Positions 1 to 6,627 of a DNA stretch of 11,630 nt are shown one piece after another. Source of the DNA: Gammaproteobacteria bacterium. Lineage in GTDB: Bacteria > Pseudomonadota > Gammaproteobacteria > UBA6429. The position numbers and the translations under genes were made by a program. The stretch's first letter is position 1; every line of letters begins with the position of its first letter. Below the pieces are notes generated by a model. It ran no database searches and had not been told where the DNA came from. It worked only from the letters and a program-made list of their open reading frames with translations. The stretch lies in NCBI GenBank assembly GCA_003232015.1, contig QIKU01000115.1, positions 1 through 11,630 of the forward strand. The letters run 5' to 3'.

Positions 1-445
1 GCCCTTTTGTGCCCAGTAAACTCCCAAGCCGGAATAACTGATTTTGTTTGCGCTTTTTCTGATCGGCTACTGCACGCTGGTTGGCAATGATTTGTGCACC
101 TTGTTTTTTAAAATAGTCGTTCCCCAGCCAGCGATGATCTTGCCCACCGCTGTTAATCACTATTTTTACCGGTTGCTTTGTAATACTTTTGATAAGCTGG
201 TGTATACGCGCCGCACCTTCATACGTTGCACCAGCATCAATTAACACTACACCATCTTTTGTTACAACCACACCAAAGGTCGCGTTATTTCCTAAATTCT
301 GCTTAGAGCGGTTTCCCAAAGAACCAACGATGGCGTAAACATTTTTAGTGACTTTTACAAGCGCTAGATCCTGCTCTGTCTTTTTTGCGAAAACGGCTGA
401 CTGAAAGATAAATAATGTAAGAAAAATTAGTGCTACCTGATTCAT
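1..445 (-). CDS. Exported metallo-beta-lactamase-fold protein, N-terminal part (cut by window edge)
   Basis: This is the first 148 codons of a gene running off the left edge. The start is ATG at 443-445, with only a weak GGA-type ribosome site upstream. Residues 1-20 (MNQVALIFLTLFIFQSAVFA) form a classic Sec signal peptide ending AVFA before KK, so the protein is probably periplasmic. The mature part reads as an MBL-fold N-terminus: a 'VYAIVGSLGNRS' strand-turn, 'NNATFGVVVTKDGVVLIDAG', a helix with 'AARIHQLIKSI', then 'VKIVINSGGQDHRWLGN'. The last segment sits where MBL enzymes carry the zinc motif HxHxDH, but here it is SGGQDH: the first two histidines are missing and only Asp-His remains. 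The fold call follows the family pattern. Substrate is unknown, and loss or change of metal binding is inferred. It lies 140 bases after the SLC13 gene in the same direction and may have its own transcription. Confidence 0.75.
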   Translation of the reverse strand, partial: MNQVALIFLTLFIFQSAVFAKKTEQDLALVKVTKNVYAIVGSLGNRSKQNLGNNATFGVVVTKDGVVLIDAGATYEGAARIHQLIKSITKQPVKIVINSGGQDHRWLGNDYFKKQGAQIIANQRAVADQKKRKQNQLFRLGSLLGTKG

Positions 446-585
446 ATATTTTCGTCCACTTAGTTATAGGCAGTTAAAGACAAGGCTGCTATTAGCATAC
501 CATAGATACGACCTGACACTAAAAACAAGCGCTTTTCCAGTCTATAGGCTAAAAACAAAGGCAGAAAACTAATTTAGTTAAACCC
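446..585. other. Intergenic spacer with a 10-base direct repeat
   Basis: This 140-base spacer lies between the SLC13 transporter stop and the MBL-fold start, both on the minus strand. It contains two copies of CTAAAAACAA, at 519-528 and 549-558, exactly 30 bases apart (about three helical turns). It also holds a small AT-rich inverted repeat (AACTA-att-TAGTT, 567-579) just after the transporter stop, and the 8-base palindrome AAGCGCTT at 527-534. None forms a convincing Rho-independent terminator. The repeat pair could be a regulator site for the MBL gene, but that is inference from spacing only. Confidence 0.35.
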
Positions 586-2415
586 TTATAAATCATAAAG
601 TATAGAAAGAACAAACGAAAAACCAAAACCCACCACCAGTGTAAAGGGTACACCGAATCTAAGAAAATCGGTGAACTTATAGCCGCCTGCGCTATAAATA
701 AGCAAGTTGGTTTGATACCCAATGGGGGTGGCGTAACTCATATTGGCACCAAACAGAACGGCAAGAATAAAAGGTTCGAGCGGCACCCCTAGATGTTGGG
801 CTATTGTTATTGCCACCGGTGTGCCAATAATGGCCGATGTTGTGTTAGAAACAACATTGGTAATCAGCGCCATTAAAAATAATAAAGATGATAAAATCAT
901 TACCGTACTCATACCATGGGTAACGCCAATAAAACTGTTGGCAAGAAAATCTGTACCGCCGGTATCGGTTAATGCACGCCCAAGCGCCAGGCTCACAACA
1001 ATAACCAGAATTACCTGTGCACTCAGTGCCTTGCCTATGTCACGCCAGCCCAAACATCCTGATAACAACATTGCAGCAACACCAGCGAGCGCACTCACAG
1101 CAATGGGTAATATTCCTGTAGCAGCAAGCCCGACAACACCAAGCATGGTTAAAATCGCCAGCTTTCCCTTACTACTCGAAACATAATCCGTCACATTATC
1201 AAGTACTAATAATTTAGTATCTTCTTTAATTAAATGCAGATTTTCACGACTCACTTGCACCAAAAGAATGTCGCCACGGTGAAGTTTCATTTTGCTTAAT
1301 TTCTTGGTAATCTGTTGTGATGAACGATGCAAACGATGAATCGCAAGCACTAGCACATTAAATCGTTCTGCAATGCGAGCCTGTTTAATGGAACGGTTAT
1401 GAAGAATAGAGCCACCGGTAACAAGAATTTCGGCAAGCACCTGGTCATCATCTTGTGTTTTGTACTCACCGTCTAATAATTCACCGTCATTATTTATATT
1501 ATGAAGTGTTCCATCCAGCTTTGACTCAAATTCTTTTAATTTTTCGGCTGTACCACTAATAAAAAGCTTGTCACCAGACTTTAGCTTTACCGTTGGAATA
1601 GGAATTATTTGTTGGTACTCACCACGCAAAATCTTATGAATCGGCATTTCATGGTCTGTCTTTTCTAATACATCACGTACTTCGGTCTCATTGCGTACAC
1701 TTTTTTCTGATAAAAATAGTACTGCGTTGTATACCCGCTGCTTTTGATCACTTAATGCAATTTTCCGGTCTGGCAAAAAATAGGGAGCAACACCCCATAA
1801 CAAAAAAATACCCACGCCACCGACAATAATGACCGGCAAGCTAAACTCAAACATACTAAACTGTATCCCTGCTAAATCATTTGCTAATGCAACCACCAGT
1901 AAATTTGTTGACGTTCCAATCGTAGTTGCCATACCGCCAATAATTGTTGTTAAACCCATGGGTATTAATAATTTAGACGGTGATGTCTTGTTGTTAATCG
2001 CAACGGATATTAATATCGGGATCAGCATAATCACGATTGGGGTATTATTAACGAAGGCGCTTAATATGGCGCTCACTAACAACGTTGCTAAAAAAGTAAG
2101 TGAAGGTGATTTTGACCATGACTGGGATAGTATCTTAGTTAATGGCCTTAAAGCTCCGGTTACTTCAATACCCTTGCCAAGTATCATTAAAGCAGATATT
2201 GCAACCAGAGCCTCATGCCCAAAACCAATAAAAAAATCGGCAGCAACGAGTTGCTCATCATCTTCATTATAAAAAGGAATAAGGGTAAAGAATAAAACAA
2301 GAAGAGTAAGTATAAACAGGCTTGATGATTCAAGCCGTATTTTATCCTGCGTAAATAATATTAATGCCAATGCAGTCAGCAAAAGTGTCACACTGGCATG
2401 TAAATTTAATTCCAT
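586..2415 (-). CDS. SLC13/DASS-family anion permease with two internal RCK_C (TrkA-C) domains
   Basis: Predicted inner-membrane secondary transporter of 609 residues. The N-terminal half (about 1-215) holds several hydrophobic helices and the family signature 'FVNNTPIV' (121-128), followed by 'GTSTNLLV' (167-174). The C-terminal half (about 417-609) repeats the pattern with 'SNTTSAIIGTP' (523-533) and 'IGYQTNLLIY' (565-574). These paired Asn-Thr loops bind substrate and sodium in DASS carriers. A soluble stretch at about 220-405 resembles two RCK_C domains ('IPTVKLKSGDKLFISG' and 'SKMKLHRGDILLVQV'), the usual regulatory insert in SLC13 members of about 600 residues. Length is normal and both halves are intact. 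The ATG at 2413-2415 is the first start after an in-frame stop at 2419-2421; its ribosome site is poor. The substrate (sulfate, dicarboxylate or other) cannot be read from sequence. It follows the CBS gene by 126 bases. Confidence 0.88.
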   Translation of the reverse strand: MELNLHASVTLLLTALALILFTQDKIRLESSSLFILTLLVLFFTLIPFYNEDDEQLVAADFFIGFGHEALVAISALMILGKGIEVTGALRPLTKILSQSWSKSPSLTFLATLLVSAILSAFVNNTPIVIMLIPILISVAINNKTSPSKLLIPMGLTTIIGGMATTIGTSTNLLVVALANDLAGIQFSMFEFSLPVIIVGGVGIFLLWGVAPYFLPDRKIALSDQKQRVYNAVLFLSEKSVRNETEVRDVLEKTDHEMPIHKILRGEYQQIIPIPTVKLKSGDKLFISGTAEKLKEFESKLDGTLHNINNDGELLDGEYKTQDDDQVLAEILVTGGSILHNRSIKQARIAERFNVLVLAIHRLHRSSQQITKKLSKMKLHRGDILLVQVSRENLHLIKEDTKLLVLDNVTDYVSSSKGKLAILTMLGVVGLAATGILPIAVSALAGVAAMLLSGCLGWRDIGKALSAQVILVIVVSLALGRALTDTGGTDFLANSFIGVTHGMSTVMILSSLLFLMALITNVVSNTTSAIIGTPVAITIAQHLGVPLEPFILAVLFGANMSYATPIGYQTNLLIYSAGGYKFTDFLRFGVPFTLVVGFGFSFVLSILYDL

Positions 2416-2541
2416 AAATCATGAACGCCACTTGAAAATACCTGCCGGATAATAGCGCTGAAAACCTCCCACCTTAAACGGCAAACTATAGAGCTTATAA
2501 ATAATACTGAGCCAATAATTTAGCCGTATTACGAATTTTAA

Positions 2542-2982
2542 TTAATACGACTCACCCCATGAGATCGTATGCTCAAGATTATCAATTTTAAATTTTTGTT
2601 CCGCGATAACTTCTTTTACTAAGTCACCCAGTGAAATAACACCCAGCAGATTATTATTGTCTAAAACAGGTAAATGACGAATACGATGTTGCGTCATCAC
2701 AGCAAGGCATTCATCAACTGTTTGAGCCGGGTGAGTATAAAAAACATTCCTTGTCATAATAACTTTTACTTTAGTTTCCTCTGCCGACAACTTTTTTAAA
2801 ATTACTTTTCGGGCGCAATCTCTTTCTGACACAATACCAATTAATTTACCCTCTAATAAAACCACTAAAGCACCCGCCCCTTTTTCATCCATAATTTCAA
2901 TAGCCTTAAAGACACAATCATCAGGGTGCACTGACCATATATCGGTTCCCTTGCTTTCCAGTAATTTTCCGATTTTAGACAT
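2542..2982 (-). CDS. Small protein with two CBS domains
   Basis: A 146-residue soluble protein made almost entirely of a CBS pair. CBS1 spans about 13-66 and contains 'LIGIVSERDCAR' (47-58). CBS2 spans about 72-128 and contains 'RIRHLPVLDNNNLLGVIS' and 'GDLVKEVI'. The 'G-I/V-V/I-S-x-x-D' ends of both repeats match the usual nucleotide-binding positions. In this family such stand-alone pairs (Bateman modules) bind adenosine nucleotides and report energy state, usually by acting on another protein; the partner here is unknown. The start at 2980-2982 is well supported by AAGGAG six bases upstream, the strongest ribosome site in the window. It lies between the histidine kinase and an SLC13 permease on the same strand, so a regulatory role toward either is possible but unproven. 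No catalytic domain is attached. Confidence 0.9.
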   Translation of the reverse strand: MSKIGKLLESKGTDIWSVHPDDCVFKAIEIMDEKGAGALVVLLEGKLIGIVSERDCARKVILKKLSAEETKVKVIMTRNVFYTHPAQTVDECLAVMTQHRIRHLPVLDNNNLLGVISLGDLVKEVIAEQKFKIDNLEHTISWGESY

Positions 2983-2988
2983 AGTACT

Positions 2989-2994
2989 CTCCTT
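2989..2994 (-). promoter_or_regulatory. Strong ribosome binding site of the CBS-domain gene
   Basis: On the minus strand this reads AAGGAG, six bases before the ATG at 2980-2982. It is a full Shine-Dalgarno match, unlike the weak sites of the neighbouring genes, so this gene is probably translated independently of the kinase upstream. Confidence 0.8.
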
Positions 2995-3007
2995 ATATAT
3001 GTATCTA

Positions 3008-4546
3008 TTAAGTAAAGTACAAAGTCGCTTTAAAATACAGTAAATCGAGCCATTTCCAGCATAAAAGTTGCCAATTAAACCATGCTTGCCGTTTTCCCCC
3101 TTTAAGCAGATGGCACCATTGCCTGCTCATACTTAAAAAGAAAGGGAAACACCTATAACTTAATCTGGAAACTGTCAGGATTTTTATCGAATGGGTAACT
3201 TGATCACTGGTCAGGTTTATATCACCACCATGGGAATGCGCAACGGCTCTGGCAAAACTTAAGCCCAAGCCGCAACCATCATGAGTACGGCTCTGGTCAC
3301 AACGAAAAAAACGATCAAATACCCGTGCCTGATCGTTCTCTGGAATGCCTATCCCCGTATCCAACACAGTAATTTCGATATTCTTCTTGTCGTGGGTCAA
3401 AATGACATCCACCTGGCCATTACTCAATGTGTATTTGATAGCGTTATCCAGAAGATTGGCTAGCATACGTTGCAGGTTTTGGATATTGCCGTCAATGTGA
3501 CAATTATTTTCAAGCTGACAAACTAGTTTAATGTGTTTTTGTTCGGCTATCGCTTCAAAGAGTTCACAGGCGTCTTGTGCAAGTTGTGAAATATTTACTT
3601 TTTGATTTGGTACTTTAAATGTATCGGCTTCGGCCGCGGCAACATCAAGCGTAGCATTGATCATTTGTAATAATCGGTCACACTCCTCTATGGTGTCCGA
3701 GGCAGCCGTTTTAAATTCCTGGGGCGTATTATCATCTGATAATACTGATTCAGATATCACCCTTATTCGTGCCAAAGGGCTGCGAAGATCGTGGGCTATA
3801 TTATCAGTCATTTCCGTCATCTCGGATATCAAAACCCATATCCTGTCGAGCATGGCATTAAAAGTATTAACAAGTTGTGTAATTTCATCCCCTTGTGCAG
3901 ATACAGAAACACGTTTATCCAGCTTTCCTTTTTCTATTTCCGATGCAATACGACTTACTTCCTTAATACCTTTGACAGCATGCCCTGCCATAAACCAACC
4001 AACAACGGATGCAAAAGGAATGACTATTAATAATAGAGCTATAAAAATACTGGACAGAAGCGACATTATATCCTGTATTTCTTCTGCTGATTCCCCAGTA
4101 TACAATACAATATCAGGCGTAATTAAATCATGAATAGTTTTAACTTTATATTCAGCACCTGGCATGCTGATGGTTTGAAAAACAGGCTTTTTAGTGGAAA
4201 ATACCTGTTTAATAATACGCTGATTTTCAGGCAGGAATTGCCAACGAGATAAATCAGAGCTGTAAATATTAATACCCTTTTTATCAAATAACTGAAAAAA
4301 TATTTTTTGCTCATCATCTGATTTCACATCACGCGTGATCTCTCGCTTAACGCCCTCCAACCCTTCTTTTTTGTACAATACTTGAAACTCAACAATACCT
4401 TCAAGTAGATCGTCTTCCATGTTCTGGTTTAATGTTTTTTTGAGTACAAAATAAGACGCGTTAAAAGCTAATATTATCAAGATAATAACAACCAACGTAT
4501 ACCAAAAAGTCAGTTTAAATGTCAGCGTATTAGGGAGACGAATCAT
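3008..4546 (-). CDS. OmpR-partner sensor histidine kinase, probable C-terminal frameshift
   Basis: Membrane sensor kinase that would phosphorylate the adjacent response regulator. Order: transmembrane helix about 13-35, periplasmic loop about 36-158, second helix about 160-183, HAMP about 180-235, dimerisation/phosphoacceptor helix with 'NIAHDLRSPLARIR' (His252), N-box 'NLLDNAIKYT' (364-373), G1 box 'DTGIGIP' (396-402), F-box 'VFDRFF' (409-414), G2 box 'GCGLGLS' (424-430). All catalytic motifs are present. The frame as read gives 512 residues, but the last 57 or so (after Lys455) are rich in Trp, Cys and Phe and unlike any kinase end. One extra A in the A5 run at 3181-3185 would give 'IKNPDSFQIKL' and a stop at 3153-3155, a normal 464-residue kinase. 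So either the gene is mutated here or the base is a sequencing error. It starts inside the regulator stop (ATGA overlap), implying translational coupling. Confidence 0.88.
   Translation of the reverse strand: MIRLPNTLTFKLTFWYTLVVIILIILAFNASYFVLKKTLNQNMEDDLLEGIVEFQVLYKKEGLEGVKREITRDVKSDDEQKIFFQLFDKKGINIYSSDLSRWQFLPENQRIIKQVFSTKKPVFQTISMPGAEYKVKTIHDLITPDIVLYTGESAEEIQDIMSLLSSIFIALLLIVIPFASVVGWFMAGHAVKGIKEVSRIASEIEKGKLDKRVSVSAQGDEITQLVNTFNAMLDRIWVLISEMTEMTDNIAHDLRSPLARIRVISESVLSDDNTPQEFKTAASDTIEECDRLLQMINATLDVAAAEADTFKVPNQKVNISQLAQDACELFEAIAEQKHIKLVCQLENNCHIDGNIQNLQRMLANLLDNAIKYTLSNGQVDVILTHDKKNIEITVLDTGIGIPENDQARVFDRFFRCDQSRTHDGCGLGLSFARAVAHSHGGDINLTSDQVTHSIKILTVSRLSYRCFPFFLSMSRQWCHLLKGGKRQAWFNWQLLCWKWLDLLYFKATLYFT
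3181..3185 (-). other. A5 homopolymer where the kinase frame appears to break
   Basis: On the minus strand the kinase reads ATA AAA ATC across a run of five A. Reading one more A here yields Ile-Lys-Asn-Pro-Asp-Ser-Phe-Gln-Ile-Lys-Leu and then TAG at 3153-3155. That matches the usual kinase ending (Ser-Phe-x-Ile-x-Leu). Without it the frame runs on to 3008. Confidence 0.65.
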
Positions 4547-5220
4547 TGTTCTTTTTTAAAGACATAACCAAGGCCACGTACCGTGTGGATTAAGGATGTA
4601 TCAAAATTCTTATCTATTTTTTCTCTAAGTTTACTGATGCGAGCTTCTACAACATTGGTTTGTGGATCAAAATTATAATTCCAGACTCGTTCCATAATCA
4701 TGGTTTTTGAAACAATGTGCTCCGCATTACGCATAAGGTATTCCAAAAGAGCAAACTCTTTAGGTTGTAAATCAATTTTTTGCCCCTCGCGGGTGACTGT
4801 TCGTGCCAGCAAGTCAAGTGACAGGTCATGAAGAGTTAAATTGGACGTTTCAATAACATGCGTGGAACGTCGTAAATGTGCCTGTATGCGCGCTAATAAT
4901 TCACTAAAGGAGAACGGCTTAATAAGATAATCATCACCTCCGCTTTGCAGCCCTTTTACGCGATCGTCAATGGATCGTTTAGCACTTAAAATAATAACCG
5001 GCGTTTCAATCTTCTGTTTCCGCATTCGCTCTATGATTGATAAACCGTCCAACCCAGGCAACATAATGTCAATAATGTTGATGTCATAGTTATTATTTAA
5101 TGCAAGATCCAACCCTTCAACTCCGTCGGCAGCGTGGTCAACACCATAGCCCGCTTCTTTTAATCCCTTAACAATAAAGTTAGCAATGACCTGATCGTCT
5201 TCAATAAGTAAGATTCTCAT
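4543..5220 (-). CDS. OmpR/PhoB-family response regulator
   Basis: A 225-residue DNA-binding response regulator. The receiver domain spans about 1-117: acidic pocket E7-D8-D9, phosphoacceptor D51 in 'IIDIMLPGLDG', switch residue S79 in 'VIILSAK', and the conserved K101-P102 in 'YLIKPFSF'. The C-terminal winged helix (about 128-222) has 'LQPKEFALLEYLM', 'VSKTMIMERVWNYNFDPQTNVVEARISKLREKI' split by a recognition helix, and the closing wing 'TVRGLGYVF'. It is intact and of normal length. The start fits the canonical MRILLIEDD opening, although the ribosome site is weak. Its stop overlaps the kinase start by four bases, so the two form a cognate pair. An outer-membrane protein gene lies 105 bases upstream on the same strand and is a plausible target. 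The signal sensed cannot be told; the receiver resembles metal- and envelope-responsive members only in a general way. Confidence 0.95.
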   Translation of the reverse strand: MRILLIEDDQVIANFIVKGLKEAGYGVDHAADGVEGLDLALNNNYDINIIDIMLPGLDGLSIIERMRKQKIETPVIILSAKRSIDDRVKGLQSGGDDYLIKPFSFSELLARIQAHLRRSTHVIETSNLTLHDLSLDLLARTVTREGQKIDLQPKEFALLEYLMRNAEHIVSKTMIMERVWNYNFDPQTNVVEARISKLREKIDKNFDTSLIHTVRGLGYVFKKEQ

Positions 5221-5304
5221 TACAGTAAGTTATCCAGTTTTAATATAAGAATCTGCTATATCTAGTGATTCGTTATGATAGTTTAACATCATTATTGTGA
5301 TATT

Positions 5305-5323
5305 TTTGTCGCAGAGAGACAAA
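5305..5323 (-). other. Small hairpin between the beta-barrel and response-regulator genes
   Basis: The inverted repeat TTTGTC-gcagaga-GACAAA (6-base arms, 7-base loop) lies two bases beyond the stop codon of the outer-membrane protein gene. In the minus-strand transcript it is followed by A-rich rather than U-rich sequence, so it is not a standard intrinsic terminator. It could slow readthrough, protect the upstream mRNA 3' end, or be a DNA site for the regulator. Confidence 0.4.
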
Positions 5324-5325
5324 GG

Positions 5326-6264
5326 CTAAAATGTGTGTAAATATTTAACTGCAATTTGGTTAGAATCAGCAAAATCGTATATAGTTTCTACTCTCCCTGT
5401 ACTGTCAGTAAAGGAAAAATTCCTTCCCGTGTTTTGCTGAAATATAACCGAAAAGTACCTTTCACGGGATAACTCATAGTCAATTTTAATGCCGAGAGCG
5501 TTGTACTGATCCTCAAAATACCCGCCTTGCATGCCGGTCACCGGGCTGCTGTCAGAAAGCCTAATTGTATTAGTGCCACTTTCATTATAAAACATCGTGG
5601 TCGAAAATGCTCTGGTGAAGTGATAAGTCAAACTTGTTTCCGGGAATTCACTGCTTATTTCAAATTCACCTGACCAGCCATCTTTTGCATGGTGATTCCA
5701 TTCGATTTCAAGATCCATTCCAAATTCTCCGCCCTCTGCATCTAAATATTCATAGTTAAGATTTAATGTATAAGACCATTCATTCGATGCCTCATAAATA
5801 AAGTCGATACCAACCTCATACTCATTGGAGTTGCTCGTTTCTTTTTCAAAAGAAGATTCGGCTTCTACATAATAATTAAATTCCCAGTTGTCACTTACTT
5901 GCTGCTCATAGGCAAAACCAAATTGTAGCGTGTTGAATGTGTTCCAGGGAGCACTTGTACCGGAAACAAAGGGAAGAGTCTCCGGGTTTGCCCAGTTATA
6001 ATTCCAGCGCTCATAATTAAAGGTAAAGACCCTGCCGTTGTTTTCGTACTCAGTCTGAATAAGTACACCCGAGGTGCCAACTTGTGCATTTCCTATATTC
6101 GACTTCGAATCACCTATGCTAAAATATTCTATTTCGATGCTACTTTCAGTGTGATGGGGAGCACCGGTAACATCGGTAGCATCGGCAGAGGCAACTGTTG
6201 GCAAGCCAAGCGAAAAAATAAAAGTGGGTAAGAAAAGGCCTTCTTTAGATATTCGAAACTTCAT
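5326..6264 (-). CDS. Outer-membrane beta-barrel protein of unrecognised family
   Basis: A 312-residue exported protein. Residues 1-27 form a signal peptide (basic start, hydrophobic 'LFLPTFIFSLGLP', cleavage after 'VASA'). The mature chain has no hydrophobic helix. Instead it shows many short alternating polar/aromatic strands separated by Asn-, Ser- and Gly-rich turns, for example 'VFTFNYERWNYNW', 'WEFNYYVEAESSFE', 'WSYTLNLNYEYL' and 'YFSVIFQQNTG'. It ends 'QIAVKYLHTF', with the terminal Phe recognised by the BAM assembly machinery. About 12 strands would fit the length. I cannot place it in a named family; a generic barrel domain such as DUF6268 is possible. The start is supported by AAGGA eight bases upstream. 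It has its own predicted promoter and is the first gene before the two-component pair, which suggests joint regulation. Pore, receptor or structural function is not determined. Confidence 0.82.
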   Translation of the reverse strand: MKFRISKEGLFLPTFIFSLGLPTVASADATDVTGAPHHTESSIEIEYFSIGDSKSNIGNAQVGTSGVLIQTEYENNGRVFTFNYERWNYNWANPETLPFVSGTSAPWNTFNTLQFGFAYEQQVSDNWEFNYYVEAESSFEKETSNSNEYEVGIDFIYEASNEWSYTLNLNYEYLDAEGGEFGMDLEIEWNHHAKDGWSGEFEISSEFPETSLTYHFTRAFSTTMFYNESGTNTIRLSDSSPVTGMQGGYFEDQYNALGIKIDYELSRERYFSVIFQQNTGRNFSFTDSTGRVETIYDFADSNQIAVKYLHTF

Positions 6265-6272
6265 ACATATTT

Positions 6273-6277
6273 TCCTT
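6273..6277 (-). promoter_or_regulatory. Ribosome binding site of the beta-barrel gene
   Basis: The minus strand reads AAGAAGGA, with the AAGGA core eight bases before the ATG at 6262-6264. It decides this start over an out-of-frame ATG at 6266-6268. It directly adjoins the hairpin at 6280-6298. Confidence 0.65.
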
Positions 6278-6279
6278 CT

Positions 6280-6298
6280 TTACCCTACGGTTGGGTAA
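6280..6298 (-). other. Leader hairpin abutting the beta-barrel ribosome site
   Basis: Perfect 6-base inverted repeat TTACCC-tacggtt-GGGTAA with a 7-base loop. It falls within the predicted 5' leader of the beta-barrel mRNA, just before and touching the Shine-Dalgarno stretch. It could affect ribosome access or mRNA stability, or act as a DNA operator just downstream of the start of transcription. Confidence 0.45.
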
Positions 6299-6312
6299 CT
6301 TTGATGTTAAAA

Positions 6313-6342
6313 ATTAAAAAATGCTCTACATACTCAGGTCAA
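6313..6342 (-). promoter_or_regulatory. Predicted sigma70 promoter of the beta-barrel/two-component unit
   Basis: On the minus strand: -35 TTGACC (6337-6342, 5 of 6 to consensus), an 18-base spacer, and -10 TTTAAT (6313-6318, 5 of 6). Transcription would begin near 6306, giving a leader of about 40 bases. It is the best promoter match I found in the window. Confidence 0.55.
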
Positions 6343-6361
6343 ACATTTGTTTACTGTATGT
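6328..6361. promoter_or_regulatory. Nested inverted repeats over the -35 region, candidate operator
   Basis: An outer pair, ACATAC (6328-6333) and GTATGT (6356-6361), encloses an inner perfect repeat AAACA-tt-TGTTT (6341-6352). The inner repeat overlaps the end of the predicted -35 box of the beta-barrel promoter. The position suits a regulator, possibly the adjacent OmpR-type protein. Short AT-rich repeats also arise by chance, so this is tentative. Confidence 0.3.
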
Positions 6362-6539
6362 CTTTCGAACTCACACATAATGGTGGTGCCCAGAAAGGTA
6401 TGTTTAACAGCATCTCACGCTATTTTCTTAATTTTAATAGACGTACATTATCTAAACATCACCAGTAAATTACCAAATGATAATCTTTTTCTCAGCAATT
6501 TCTGCCAGTGTACTTTGGCTTGCTTGTTTTAGCATAACC

Positions 6540-6566
6540 TTGATAAATTTATTCCTTATATATAGT
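6540..6566 (+). promoter_or_regulatory. Weak promoter candidate for metH
   Basis: TTGATA (6540-6545) and TATAGT (6561-6566) each match consensus at 5 of 6 positions, but the spacer is only 15 bases. Transcription would start near 6573, about 55 bases before metH. Other AT-rich hexamers nearby are no better. Confidence 0.3.
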
Positions 6567-6574
6567 CCATTGCT

Positions 6575-6590
6575 GTTTAGCATGTTAAAC
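6575..6590. other. Imperfect 16-base palindrome upstream of metH
   Basis: GTTTAGCATGTTAAAC is self-complementary except at one opposed pair. It lies 37 bases before the metH start, at or just after the predicted start of transcription, where an operator could act. It does not resemble a MetJ box or an obvious MetR site. Confidence 0.3.
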
Positions 6591-6627
6591 TTCGCCCATT
6601 CAACCCGTTACCATTAAATGAGTCCGT

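Larger units (their letters stand above)
6265..6627. other. Divergent intergenic region between the beta-barrel gene and metH
   Basis: 363 bases with no supported gene. The beta-barrel side holds a ribosome site, a leader hairpin (6280-6298), a sigma70-like promoter (6313-6342) and inverted repeats around it. The metH side holds a weaker promoter candidate (6540-6566) and an imperfect palindrome (6575-6590). A short open frame at 6347-6532 has no ribosome site and a composition like noncoding AT-rich DNA. I see no cobalamin or SAM riboswitch motif. Confidence 0.6.

Noticed and set aside
743..2272. Two 147-codon plus-strand frames opposite the SLC13 gene
   Set aside because: They mirror the coding strand of a clear transporter and show no protein family of their own.
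6439..6446. Possible MetJ box (AGACGTAC) upstream of metH
   Set aside because: Only 6 of 8 bases match AGACGTCT, there is no adjacent second box, and it lies about 180 bases from metH. MetJ needs tandem boxes.
6347..6532. 61-codon open frame in the divergent intergenic region
   Set aside because: No ribosome site, no recognisable motif, and it overlaps the predicted promoter and repeats of the beta-barrel gene.
6299..6627. Cobalamin or SAM riboswitch ahead of metH
   Set aside because: I see no B12-box-like sequence or set of stems, and the likely leader is only about 55 bases.
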